Shown: one piece after another, positions 11,170 to 23,800 of the stretch | Position numbering within the stretch: the stretch's first letter is position 1 | Layout: the number at the start of each line of letters is the position of its first letter | Assembly (NCBI GenBank): GCA_037903475.1 | Contig: JBAJFG010000004.1 | Span: 2,169,001 to 2,233,000 of the forward strand | DNA length: 64,000 nt | Origin: Ancylostoma caninum | Lineage: Eukaryota; Nematoda; Chromadorea; Rhabditida; Ancylostomatidae | Direction: 5' to 3' | Program-made: the position numbers and the translations under genes | Notes under the pieces: model-generated | Seen by the model: only the letters and a program-made list of their open reading frames with translations | What the model was told of the DNA's origin: nothing | Database searches by the model: none

Positions 11170-14100
11170 GACTATGCTGTGAGGGCGCTAATTAGGTTGG
11201 CCTAATAATCAGTAAAAGGGGCTGCTGAACCCGCCCAAGAATTATAGAAAACAGAGGCCTTACCCCTCCCAAGCACTATCCTTCACGCTATATGGCTACC
11301 GCCCTGAACTTTCATTGGTGTCGCTGAATTCCGTGCCCTTTCGAGGAAATTAAGGGTTGACAGCCTTCATTCGAGCCTCCTCGTCACCAGCAAAGTGCCC
11401 AGCACTTCAGAAACCCGACCTCTTCATCATTGAGCCCACTGGAGCGAAACGACGCTGTATCGTGGTCGTTCATTAGCCAAACGAGCGCTCTGAGCACTGA
11501 GACTCGTGACTTCAAACCGGAAAAGGCAGCCGCTTACGGGATGTAGTCCGGATAAGCGTCTGAAACAGGCACGTGCGATCGCTGCTCCTCTTTCGTGAGC
11601 ATTGCATAGGGCTTTTCCCGTCGTCATAGTCCCTCTATGCCTGAAATTATTATGATTGCTGTTTTTCCGTTCGCAGCTCTTTAATCTCGAGGTTGTTTTC
11701 GACTGGCGCTCTACCACGCGAAAATTCACTCGCTTTCATCCGCCAATGGCTCGCCACAGAAAATTCGCCCACATCCGTCGTTTCCGTTGGCGTGCAACCG
11801 CGAAAGTGGCCGGCAAAAACGCGTTCGAGGGTAATTTAGAGCGTTTTACGTCGAGCAAACAGCCGTACTTTAGCGTGGTCATGTGGAAGGTCTACCAAGC
11901 GTCGTCTATACTGCTTCCCATGTCGTCAGCCACGTAGTCTCGTTCACATGTCCGTAAGCGCAGAGCCCACTTAACTTTTCGAGTACTCGCAAACGCAGAT
12001 TGTTGTAGGAGAGATTGAACATCGAGCTTTTTTCGTGAACAAGGAAAGTGCTAGAGGCTAACCCAGCCGATCAAAATATGATCTGCCTGGCTTGGAGCTT
12101 CTTCTGACTAGGACCCACGTTCCTATTTTCACTGGGCGAGCCATCTCAATCTCAGCAAGCAACAATCTCGAAGAAATAACCGATATTATCGCATGAGTCG
12201 GTCAAAAGTAGCGCTCCACAAATTACAAGGAATTCAAAATTGAGCGCGCTACCCCTGAAACAGCGCAGCAATTCACGCACATGGCCCTTTAGGGCCATAC
12301 AAAGAGCAGGGCGAGATCATTCGGAGTATGATTAAAGATAGTACTTTCGTCCAACGTCATGAGAATTTATGCCACTTAGCCGAAGATGTTTATGCAGATG
12401 ATGGTCCTTCGATAAGGTAGCCAATTGGGTGAAATACCAACTATCAAGGTCGGGAGATCGGGTCCGATCACCGCTTCCTGTTTTGCACTCTTATATTATT
12501 CCTCCATGGACCCGAGGTCAAAAGTGGTATGCACCCTGCAGTATCCTGTTACCCGTAGTTTCAAATCATATAAAGTTCACTTCGATGTGTGAGCCACAGC
12601 CTCTTGCCCCCCCCCCACCACCTTTCCTTTTGAGCACTCCATGTTCCCCACATCCTGAAGAAATCTGAATCTGAAATCTGGCTAGGTGAGCCACTAACTC
12701 GCCATCGTCTCTTCTTCACGGCACAGTGATTCGAAACTGAGAGCCCGAAGTCTTTGGACATGTACTTGTTATGGTAACGAAACTGCGAACACTTCGTTCA
12801 CGCCCAGCTATAAACAGTTAATGGCGTGGTTAGAGCGTCACGCACACGTGAGCACATTATGCTCCACTATATTAGGTAGGGATCTGCTATCCGGGACCGA
12901 AAAAAGGAGCAGTGCAAAAGCAGTGCAACAGAAATTTGAAATCTTTCAAGTTGGGGAGGAGGAGCAGGATAAGGACCAAGTGGCTAATTCGAAAGGCGCA
13001 CTCACGACCGCGCTTGATTTCCGTAGAAATTGACTGCTCAGCATTGATTTCCGTGCGTTTTTTCTGCGCGCTTCCGCACCTTGCTGTGAGTCACTTCAAT
13101 AACGCTGATTCACGTTCACCTTTCCCAATCTTCACGATTCATTTTGACGCGCGCAACACTGAACCTCGCCGCCCTCCTCGCCCCGGTTTCTTTCTCCTAC
13201 GCAGCTTTTTCTAAGTCCACGATTCCCTGCTGATTCTGCCATGCTTGACAGGAGACCGTCTGAGGTCTCTGCTGCCTGACAGCCCTAAATGACTTGACCT
13301 CCTAGCATGGGGGCTGTTCCTGTCCCCGTCTCGCTTGTTTCCTGCATCGACTCGTGTACGTCGCCGTCAATTCCATGCGACTCTAAAGTCCGATGTTTGC
13401 GCGCGCTGCTCCACGGGTAATGCCATCCGCTGCGCTCTTTTCAATCCCCGTCTGTCATGTGTACATCGACGTCGGGCTATGTACTAAATTTCTTCGCTTC
13501 TCACAAGAGAAGACCCGGGGCTAGGAGTCTTGACCGCATAACCAAGCGAAGCCGAGTTATCGAAGTAGCTTTCACATCCTAAGTCTCCTACCACTACGTA
13601 CGTAGTCTATGCCATAATCAGTAGCGCTACTTTGTTGCTTTGCCTGGCTATCGTCTAGCGAATTCCAGACCAGAAGGCAAGCCCAGTGGTTAGCGAAATG
13701 AAATCTATTTAGGACCATATTCATGGTTTTTCCCGGAAATGTTTCTGAGTTTTCCGCTCACCCAGGCTGGATGAGCTTCTCGATTTTCTCGATCTGCATA
13801 ATTCTACCCTTACCCGACGTGTCATCGCTGATTGGGACTAGTCGCTGTAACACAGGACACCCTATTTTAGCCTAAGAGAATCAATTCTTTGAAATTGCCT
13901 TTGGGTTATATTATTCACTGGTACTCTGATGAGTACGGGTCTTAGTTTGAAGTTTTGCTTGCAAGGAGCTGCTGTAGGTGTACCGTTTCGTCCTTCAGCG
14001 CTGAGGATCCCTACCACCCACCTGTAGACGCACAGTACCCAGACGACGGCGTAGCCGAGTGGGCAGCACGTTTTGCATTTTTGTATTCTTCTCAGATTGC

Positions 14101-14420
14101 TTCACGTATGAATGCAGGGCAAAGTTGGTAGCATATAAAGGGAACTGAGAACGCTGTTTTCTGCAAATTTTCTGAGTTCACAGCTTGAGGCTGCTAGGTT
14201 AAGCACACATATTCTTACTGAGGTTAATACATTCTACAGTATGTAGCTTGTGAAGCATACTCTCAAACCATATAGGTTCTTTTTCGATTTTCTGGGTCAG
14301 TGTTTCGCCTTTATTTTGTCATTATAAATGGCGTCTAATCAAGGTTACGAATAATTTCACAAATCAGAAATCCTCCGGTGTCATGCCTCTGTCTCGCCAC
14401 GATCCTGGGCGATATTCCTA
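11170..14420. other. no supported gene
   Basis: Apart from the short repeat at 13517 and a lone TAGCCGAGTGG A-box-like site near 14052, nothing is assigned. Open frames are under 105 codons and do not read like protein. Confidence 0.4.
13517..13672. repeat. dispersed ATTCATGAA-type short repeat
   Basis: CGCATAACCAAGCGAAGCC, CCTAAGTCTCCTACCACTAC and GTAGTCTATGCCATAATCA match the copy at 9967. The terminal ATTCATGAA is replaced by unrelated bases. Confidence 0.4.
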
Positions 14421-14426
14421 CCTGAG

Positions 14427-14798
14427 TCACATCCTGGGTGACAGCAGACTCCGCCGCCGTTTTATCCGTGGCGTAATCACGTGGATTTCCGCACTGTGCA
14501 CGTAACCTTCCCTGCCCTGATGTGCATTGGCACTCGCGCTCACCTGTCGGCGATTGACATCAGATCCAGTCGACGGGCGATAGAGGCGCCTCCTCTTCCT
14601 GAGCCCCTCCGCCGTCGCGGATGTCATCCCCCTTCACTCACGCACCTTGTCGTGTTCATCCATCATCGACGCGCGTTGTTTTCACCGTTGAACACGCATC
14701 GGCGCACGCTTTCCGTCACTACTCGTCCGCTCCCCACGTCTTCTGCTTCGCTTCCGTAACGTCACTTTTTTAGGTTTTCCTCACTGGGCGCAAGCACG
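14427..14798 (+). promoter_or_regulatory. casy-1 upstream promoter / 5' leader region
   Basis: This GC-rich block lies directly upstream of the calsyntenin start and contrasts with the AT-rich surroundings. It contains an E-box-like CACCTG near 14541, a CRE-like TAACGTCAC near 14757, and a T-run ending in AG at 14773 that could be a spliced-leader acceptor 25 nt before the ATG. I see no TATA box at a fixed distance. Open frames on both strands look like GC-driven chance frames. The assignment rests on position and composition only. Confidence 0.4.
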
Positions 14799-14865
14799 AT
14801 GCGTGTTGCGCTTTTATTTGCGTTCTACAGTGCTGTCGCCCTAGCGAAGCATCACAAGCGGCGAG
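14799..14865 (+). other. casy-1: casy-1 exon 1: signal peptide
   Basis: The exon encodes MRVALLFAFYSAVALA followed by KHHKRR. This is a hydrophobic core with an A-x-A cleavage site after residue 16, then a basic stretch. It ends in phase 1 at a GTAATG donor. The ATG is chosen because it gives a complete signal peptide and because a T-rich TTTTTTTAG/G sequence ends at 14773, 25 nt upstream, where a spliced leader could be added. Intron 1 is 2.4 kb, long as is common for first introns of nematode neuronal genes. Confidence 0.85.
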
Positions 14866-17800
14866 GTAATGACTCTTGAACGTTCTTACAAAAATGCTAA
14901 TACGTTAAGGTGGTTGCGAAAGTTTTGTCGGTTTTTTCCTCAAAATCTATAATTGTCTTTAGATACAGCGTAACATCCAGATATGGTGAGGGTCTTGTAG
15001 AACAGACCCTGCTCATTTTTTATATAGTAGGAAAAAATTCATTATGAAATATCTGAAGATTCACTGACACTGCGATTTCAATTTTCTGTTCTTCATGTCA
15101 TTTTCCAGCAGAACCGCAGGTAACAGAAAGATATGAAACATTTTCTTTGAGGAAATGATATGTTTAGTCTGGTTAGCAGATGGTCTCATCATAATTTCAG
15201 GACGTACTATAGAGTATGGCTCTCTCGTAACTATACTGAGGACAATCAACGGGGTAATCACTGACTTCAAACCACCCATCGGTGCTGATTCTGGCTTTAG
15301 AGAGAGTTTTTTGGTGCCCATGATGCTCAGATATTACGGTAATACTGCGTGCTCACCGGACTGAACTTTTCATCTTGCCTTGCGTTGAATTTAGACTATA
15401 GGTCGCTACCAATCTCGCTGGGAAGTTTTCCCTCAGCCGTTTTCCCTTTAGAAAAACGCTAACATGCACTTCTAGGAGCATTTTCACTGTTTTTTCTAGC
15501 ATTGTTCCTAGATGAGTCAATCCGTGCTGCTGTGTGAAGCCACACACACAATGACCATTATCTCGTGCTGCTGTTTGGTCCAGAAAGTCGCTGACGCTGT
15601 CCCATAGAAACTTTCGAGGGCTCCGAGCTCCATTTTCTGCGGGACCAAAATTTGCCGAAATCTGCTTCTTCCATGACCTGCCCTAAATTTCGATAATTTT
15701 GCCGTCAAACGGTCCACTGCACGTGATGTTTCCTAGCAGATTTACCGGATGAATGCCACCTTCCCTAGCTTCAGAAACGTTTATTTCGCAAGAAAAAGTT
15801 CATCACACCTGCGACATAAAAAATGGCGTCCTCCTACTTCTACGCTTCGCAGTTTTCCGGGCTTTGCGCACAAGGCGCCGAAGATGTGCTCGTAAAATAA
15901 GCAATGGCTCCTACTGATCATAGTAATTATACCACTTGCCAAGGTTATGTTTCGGCAAAGTTGCGAAAAAAAAACAAAGGTGGCAAAAAATCCGGCAAAT
16001 CTTCTGCACCAATTCAATATATTATTTATTGCACTCAAGTAGTCTCACAATGACCAAACGAAGAGCTACCAACCTAAAAACATGGAACATATGAAAAGCA
16101 TTAAAAGAACACGTACATATAGTAAACCAAAATAGACCTAGATCATAGAACTTTGGTACTAAATGGAAAACCGAAAGCAGAAGTCTTCAATTCATTAGTG
16201 AAAAGGGCAAAAAGAAAATCAAAATTCAATAATTTCATCTTTGCTGATTATCTGTTTGCTTATTTATTATATTACAAGTGACGTAAGGTATGCAACGATT
16301 GGCCAGCAAGTAAGAATGCTAAACAAACGTTTAAAAAACCTTCAGAAAATTACATAACATGCACGAAATGACAACAGTTAAGTCTTTCCGCAAAATAAGT
16401 TTACACTTAATTTAGCTTTAAATCTCCATTTTTGCTAGTGTTTTGCGCTGCACTTTTTTTAAAATTCAATCGTTCAAATTACTATTGAATTTTCCCCTTA
16501 CAAAATCAAGCAAGTAGCTCTTTTTCTCGCTTCTTAATGCCTCTAATGCCCCTAGCTCTTTGAACCTCCTGCTGTAATATTCACCAGAATAGCTTTGACA
16601 TAGCAAAAACGATTCCTCAGGCTTTTTATCTGAAGGCTGAATACTTTCGCATTTAGTGCTACTACGGTAGTGACATACGCTCGGATGTACACGTTTTTTT
16701 TGGAGGGTAAGCTCGTCATTAGGGTGTCATTTCTACCCTTCAGTAGCAGGCGTCATTCTAGCTGTGGTGTTCATGTATATAAATGTATTTGATGAACGGG
16801 GGGGGGGGGAGGGTTCGAGCAAGTGAATAATTCTTTAGGATGTGAAGATTAAGACATCTTCCATTATCTTCTACGAAGGTGTGAGAAAATAACAGCACTT
16901 TCCTGTGAGATGATAGAATTAAATGTTAATTAAATTTTAGAGAGTGACAAAACAATACAATACTTGAACCTAGTTTTCTCGAAGTTGTTAACTTACCTTG
17001 AAATAATTTCCCATGGTTTCACCAGTTTAGGTAAGAGAGTCGATGGTTTTTCTCGAAACCGTTTCAAAGCGCAAGGACGACATATTAACATGTTTATACT
17101 TCAAATTCGACCTTTGTCAAACTTTCAATCCTCGATAGGATATCGTCTCACCCGAATCGGGATAGAAAAGAACACTAATAGAATACGTACTTATCATTTA
17201 AATAGTTGAAATGAGGACAACACTTGTGAATTCGGCATAACAATCGATCGCCCCTTATTTTTTCTTAATTTCAGTTCCGATCATAGACCTGCATGGTGCT
17301 GATCAGCTAGTGGCGAATATTCGCGAGGACGAGAACGTCCTCAACACGGTGCCCGACCTCCAGATCGTGGCAGAAACAGGTCGGTGGCGCTTTCCTTTGC
17401 ACGTTAGCTTCAAAATGAATAAAAATTGGTTGTGAACAAGTCTTCGTGCAACAGTGTTGACTTCCATAGGTTTGGATAAATGTTATAGTAATCTGACGAA
17501 TAAGCTTATAGATCACTCGGCATCATTTGGCTACTTCATTTTACGAGGTCTTTATTTGCGATGCCTGCATAAGGATACTTAGAATCAGATGAAGAGAACT
17601 TCTTCTCTTTTCTATCCTAGTGTTTTACTGCTTATTTCCCATCAAGCATTTCCATTTTCGCGGGTCCTCAACCCAGGAGAAAAATCATAAACCCCATCAC
17701 AAGTCCTCCATCACAAGTCCTTCGAGGAAGATGATGCTATTCTGAGGCGTCATGCTAAAAGGGCAATTTCATCGCGGACCACCACTGTTTCGGATCGATC

Positions 17801-20800
17801 GTGACCCCCCGGGGCAGCATTGGCGTGTAGAACACTCATGCGATAGCACGCTTGGTTGATTCGCTGGACTGGCTATCCTTGGACGTATACTTAAGACCGA
17901 GTAGAGCTTGAATAATGTGAAAAATTAATTAGTAGCTTAGGCATTGATTCGGAAATGTTCGAATATTCGAAGAAGAGAAAGCCTCATGGCCCTCGTCGTT
18001 TTTTCTCCACGGCTGTACTGCTTTTTTCCAGCTTCAGAATTCTATCTGGGACAACAAAAAAACTTGATCTCGAGAATATTTACCACATTATTTGATTCCA
18101 ATCATACTTACGGGAAGGAAGTCTGGCCAGGAAGTGTCTGGCCAGCGATCGGAGATCTTTGCGTTTCAGGAGGATGTTTGCGATAGCGGCGTTTTTAATT
18201 ATGCATTGCGAGTCTTCGCCGTCTTCGTAATTAACAACTCAGCAAATCTTGTGGAACAGTGAATTTTCCCCGTAAGAAGATTTCAAGCGCTTCATCGACA
18301 ACTCTTCGGGACTACATATTTCCCGTTTTGATGCTTGGCAACCCATATCGCAGGCAGCGCTAGGTAGTTCCGCATACCTCGACCGCCCTAGGCAAGGGAA
18401 CTTCCTTCCTTGTCGTCTTTAAACAATTACAGAATGCTAATAATCTGGTGTTTATGGGTATCACAGGGTATCCCGAGAGGAAGCTGACCCTTAGAGACCA
18501 CCAGGAAATTCTGTGAGGTCCGGATATCCGGATATGGCTGGATTCTCGATGAATTTTTGGTAGCCAGCACATGAGTTGTGATGTATAAATAAACAAACAA
18601 ACAAACAAGTAAATAAAGAACAATATTTGCGTATTTGCTAGTCCTGAGAATGTGCCGACACCTATTGCAGGTCCTGTTTGCAAGTACTTGTTAACCTCTT
18701 CGGAGAAGGATGTGCCTTTCGACGTGCAGGTCATCGACCAGTACACAGGAGCGGCTGTTATCCGAGTCAAGGTATGCGTTTTCAGTTTGAATTTCCTGGA
18801 ATTCTAGAAACATCTCATCACATTAGTCATTGTCCTGGGGCACTATCCATCCTATTCTCCTCATCTTTATTCTTCTTATCGCTCTGAGTCATGCCGCGAA
18901 GCTTTAACCACAAAATTTATTGTCTCCACGGCAACGGAATCTACTGATTGCCTGCTTTCTGAAGTAAGACTTCCTGAATGCCACTCGAGAATGACATCGA
19001 GATCGTTAATGCTTTAAAGGGTAAACTTGCACGTGCTGTTCCTAACCAGTGCTTTTAAGGATGCCACCAACCTTGACTGCCGAAAGAGCGAGTACAACCT
19101 GCAGGTGGTAGCCGTTCGCTGCGAAGACGACGGGATCAGAAGTGAACCGTAAGTTCAGCTACTCGTCTTTTGAAGGTGCTTTTGAGGGTCACTTTCGTGG
19201 TCAGAGTCAAACATAAGACAATGAACAATCCCAAAGCGAGGTGATGGGTTGAAAAGGCGAGGTTTGCAAGGGAGGGGGGGGGGGGTTAGATTCGCGTGCA
19301 GAACGGTGTGTTGTATCACGTTTGTGCAAAAAGAATGCACGTTCCTCTTCGCAGAAATTTCCGCTAAAGTAGTGTGTTCCACCAAGGACTATAGCTGTGA
19401 AGATGTTGAAGGAAGAGAGAACGCGAGAAATAGTGCCGTATTCGAGAGACAGACGAGAAATACAGACCATTGGCAAGAACACTCAACTAACTATCGTCGT
19501 TTCTGGAAGGGACTATATTCTTACTATTCAGGCCTTATTATATCCTTACTATATTCTTACTTATAAAGTTGTACATCGTTTTTTGCGTATTTTTTCGTTT
19601 TTATTCATGCCTTTGGTGGCTATTCGCAGGCTGACAAGTTGGAAAGGGAGAAGAAGGGTCCTGTAGGAATGATTGACTCTGTTTATAGCATTTTTTGGTA
19701 GTTTTTTCTCCAAAATTTGGCTAGAAACCTTGTTTTTATCCTTGTAATGGGGTTTTCCTACCATGAAATAGGGCTATTGCTCTTTTCAAGGCCAACCACT
19801 GCGACTTAATTAACCACGATCAGACCCCGCCCACAAATGAAAGACAACCGTACGCACCTCTCGCCACTCCTCCCCTGCCCACTTAGAGCTGGGAGAAGCG
19901 CGGCGAGTAATCCTGCTCGCCGCCACAGCCCATGTGAAGCGCAATTAATCTGTTTATTGCAATTCAAATGAGCGCGCAAATCTTCGCCGCGCATGATTAC
20001 GTCTATTAGATTACGGTAACTTGGGTGCGACGCTCGTCGTCGCCGTGGCACAACACCGACTAGCCCCGCCCCACCCGCGTGTACACCCCGGGGGCGGGCC
20101 AGTGAACTCGCGGCTGGGAGTGTTTTTGCCATCGCGCTAAAAGTTCAATTAAGCGGCTGCGCAAGTGCCAAGCGTGAATGGATCGCATGTTGAGCGCGGC
20201 TGGATGAGGTGGGGCCCGCGGCCGCTGGTTGCGTTGTTGTGGCATCACCTGATGTGAGGGGAACTGGAGGAGTTGGGAGCTGAGAGGGGAAGAGAACTCG
20301 TCCAAGCTTTGTTTATTTGTTTTGTTCGACTATGGCTTCATTTCCCGAGACCTTATTGATGTTGCAAATCCATTACGTGCGATGGTAAACAATCGCTTCC
20401 GGAAATAGCACAGACCAAGCCTCCATGAATTCTGGAAGGGCTGCTCATGACGAATTCAGTTACGGGATTTATGAACACCCTCAAGAAGCAGTAGGCTGGT
20501 CTGCCTTTCTAAAATGGACCATTATTCCAGGCAAAGATGGGTATTCTTACCTAAGCGACTGTAAAACGGTGTTGTGGTGGTAAAGTAAGCCAGATACTTC
20601 GTATCAAGGAAGTCGTCCACCTTTGATAAGGGCGCGTCCTATAACGTTCCCAGGAACATTCCATGTTCGCCTATCCTTGAATCTTGGCATTATGAATTCA
20701 AACTTCTACAGTATGTAGAAGTTCCCACGAACGTTCACGAATCCCTCCGCAGATCTGACAAAAGCGGAAACGAATAGAACAACAACATACATTTTGCTTC

Positions 20801-23800
20801 TATCTAAGTGTCTTCGACTCACGAAAATATCACGGGATCGAAACGTTCAAAAATATCCTGGAATTCCGATTTGGTTCCGAGAAGAACCGTGGCGGGATTC
20901 ATGAACGCTCTTGGGAATGTAACAGGCTTCCCACTCATTCATATCGGACGAGCTTCCTATGCAAAGTGTGATTTAAACTAAATAATGGACCCTTACCACC
21001 GACATCCGTGTCACCATAAACTCAGGGGGAGTCGTTTTGTATTCAGGTATGGCAATTCCTGACTTCTCCGTTTGGAAGGGCCAGTAGATCACAACCTTTC
21101 GGGACGTTCACAAATCCCACCAGTGACCTTACCAAAGGCTCTCATTGCATAGCTTTAAAGAGAAACCGGCAACCACTATGGCTTGTCTTTCATTTCAGAG
21201 TCGCTTTGAAAGTCTCCGTAAAGGACACGAACAACCACTCGCCGGAATTCGACAGCCCGTGGTACACGTTCACCGTGGACGAAGGTACGCTTCACCGCAC
21301 CCCATCCTGGCCGATTACTTGATATCGAAGTTTAGGCAAAATCCACGATGAAATCGCGACGCTGAAGGCGACCGACGCCGACTGCGGCAATCCCTATGGG
21401 CAGATCTGTGATTTCGAGATCGCAAATGGTCTCAACGACTTCCCGTTCGCGATAAACAATCAGGTGTGTACGGAAAACATTCGCATTCATGTGTTCATGT
21501 GTTCAGTTGGTTGATGGACTCTTGTGAGACCCTTGTGCAGGAGGAAGGCTCAACCATTTCAGGGAGTGCTACGAAACACTAAGCCGTTGAATTACTCCAC
21601 AGCGAAGTCCTACATTCTGACGGTGGTGGCGATCGACTGCGGAATGAGGAGGAGTAAGAGTGCCTTGGTTACGGTGAACGTCAAAGAGACATGCGTACAA
21701 GGACACACCGGACTGACAGACAGGTACGCTCGCAGTGCCATGAAGTCTGCACTGACTTCACTGACATGCACTGACTTCCTGCTCACTTACAGGCTCAGCT
21801 ACGTCGCCGGCGATGGGCCGAAGCTGATTCTGCCGGACGTACAGACGCACATCTGCGAACAGGTGCGTAAGCGGCTGAAAACAAGCTGATTAAACACGTG
21901 GCACCCTGGATTCATCGGCTACATGAAGCTGGGGCCTGATTAGGAGCTCATCTATCACAAATCCGTATCACATTTCCAGGAATCCGCCTGTGACGTACAA
22001 AATGCACACAGCACCGTCAAGCTGCGTGCGGGACATGTGACGAAGGGCTGCTCGAGGGACACTGTCTTCTCAAATGAGACTATCCAAAGGTAGGAGTGGA
22101 GATTGAGACGTATATCGACGAGGGACACGTATCCTAAATTTTCTGCCACCATGTAGCAATTAACTGCAAGACGCAGATGTGTAGACCTTGACTCCTACTG
22201 TTAGGCTTTTCACATACCCACAAGTTCTGGGAAAAGAAATTTCCTGGTCCTCGTAGATCTCTCGCTCTACCTCTTTGTCAGTTTTCAAAATCTCAGCCCT
22301 TTCTTCGGAAATTATGATCGTTTACTGAAAAGCCTGTCCGCCATCCTGAAGAGGGAGAGGTCTCTGAGCAGGCCAGTGCCGGATGCAGAAAGTGGGCGGG
22401 AGAGGGGGGAGGGGGAGAGGGGGCATGCGAAAAAAGTGGGGCTTCCAATGTTTTGGAGATCCAAATAGAAAATAAATTCAATAAAAATATTTTTCATGAT
22501 AATGAATAATTTTAAAAAAATAATTTCAAAAGTAGTAGTGAAAATAAGCTAATACAGGGTTTTTATTTGTGTTATACCTGCGCCTGCGTCCACCACTGGA
22601 GCAGAAATATGTAGATATATTTTATCCAAGCAACTTCCCTCACTCACCGACGATGTGTGTTCTAATAATTCCTATATAAGAGAAATATTCTAGTTCAAAT
22701 AATGAAGTCGAAAATTTGGAGGCTCAAACAGAAGAAAACACTTCGATCTTTTAAGAATGGTAAGGAGAGCAGGAGACCTGTTCCTTTTTATGAGTATTCA
22801 AACACCTGGAGTGTTACTTAAATTTTCAATTGAATGGAATGAATTATCCGATTTCCGATGCATTTCTAGGTGTGGTACATATGGAAGGATAGCAAGATGT
22901 ACCAGGTTTTGGTCGTGAAAGAACTTGTCTTATTTTTACAGATGAATGTAAAGTTTAGAACTTTCCAGTAAATTGACGAATCCTGCAACACTGTTTCAAT
23001 CCCGGTACTGTTCATCTCTCGACTTCTTTTAAGGAAAAATGTAGCTGGGAAAAAGAAAAAAAGGAAAAAGGATCTTGCCTCCTCACCTTTGAAGTATTAT
23101 ACATACTTGCTAAAAATTCCCACTCGTTTAGAAGCTATAAACGTCAAAAAATGAAAGAAATAAATAATAATGAATAGCTGAAATATCACCAATGCTAATG
23201 TGGTTAAAATTTTTATAGGAAACTCCGCTTTTGATCTTTCTACTTGTTTTCATGGTTTTATCCAGTAGTGCTCATGATGTACAGACCCTCCCCGGTGATA
23301 TTTTCGCAAAATCTCGGATACAGGTGAAAAGAAGGAGAATTTCCGAATTTTTCAGTTGCGGTCTCTCCCCTGCCACAGTTTCCCTCCTTCCCTCGAAGTC
23401 AGTGTTCCCAGAAGAAGCAGAGGCCGACGTGGTGTTTGACGGCGTCACCAATGCTGTCATCGTCCCAAAGCAGAGTGTTCCAGGTGAGTTGACCACCTAT
23501 CCATTTTTTTCGAAGTCATAACATTATGTGGGGCGGGTATGTGTCGACCACACTTGTCATAAGCAAAAATTCATGAGCTGGGGCGAGTGAAGATGTTTTT
23601 GTTTTCACCGCGGAATTCGCGATGAATTGTATGTCGATGGATTCACATACACACCTACTTGAGAGGGGTTTGCTACCATATAAGAGGCTACAGTAAGCCG
23701 GTTGTAAGCTCTCGTTTCAGAGATCGTGCCGGATCGATTCTCGCTGTCGTTCTCGATGAAGCACGCACGAGGCACAAAGGACGACCAGAAGAACAAGAAG

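Larger units (their letters stand above)
17275..22089 (+). other. casy-1: casy-1 exons 2-9: cadherin repeats and linker
   Basis: These exons encode residues 23-306. Visible marks are PFDVQVIDQYTGAAVIR (first repeat), VAVRCEDDG, the inter-repeat calcium-site linker KDTNNHSPEF (residues 129-138, the family's DxNDxxPxF), KATDADCG (160-167) and VVAIDCG (213-219). N-glycosylation sequons are NYS at 202-204 and NET in exon 9. The Cys-containing DCG pairs are characteristic of calsyntenins rather than classical cadherins. Intron 4 (19149-21198) is the longest in this block and contains a GC-rich island plus two foldback-type repeats. Confidence 0.9.

Noticed and set aside
14041..14110. possible tRNA gene (TAGCCGAGTGG A box)
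   Set aside because: No B box or pairable acceptor stem follows. At most it is another tRNA-like relic.
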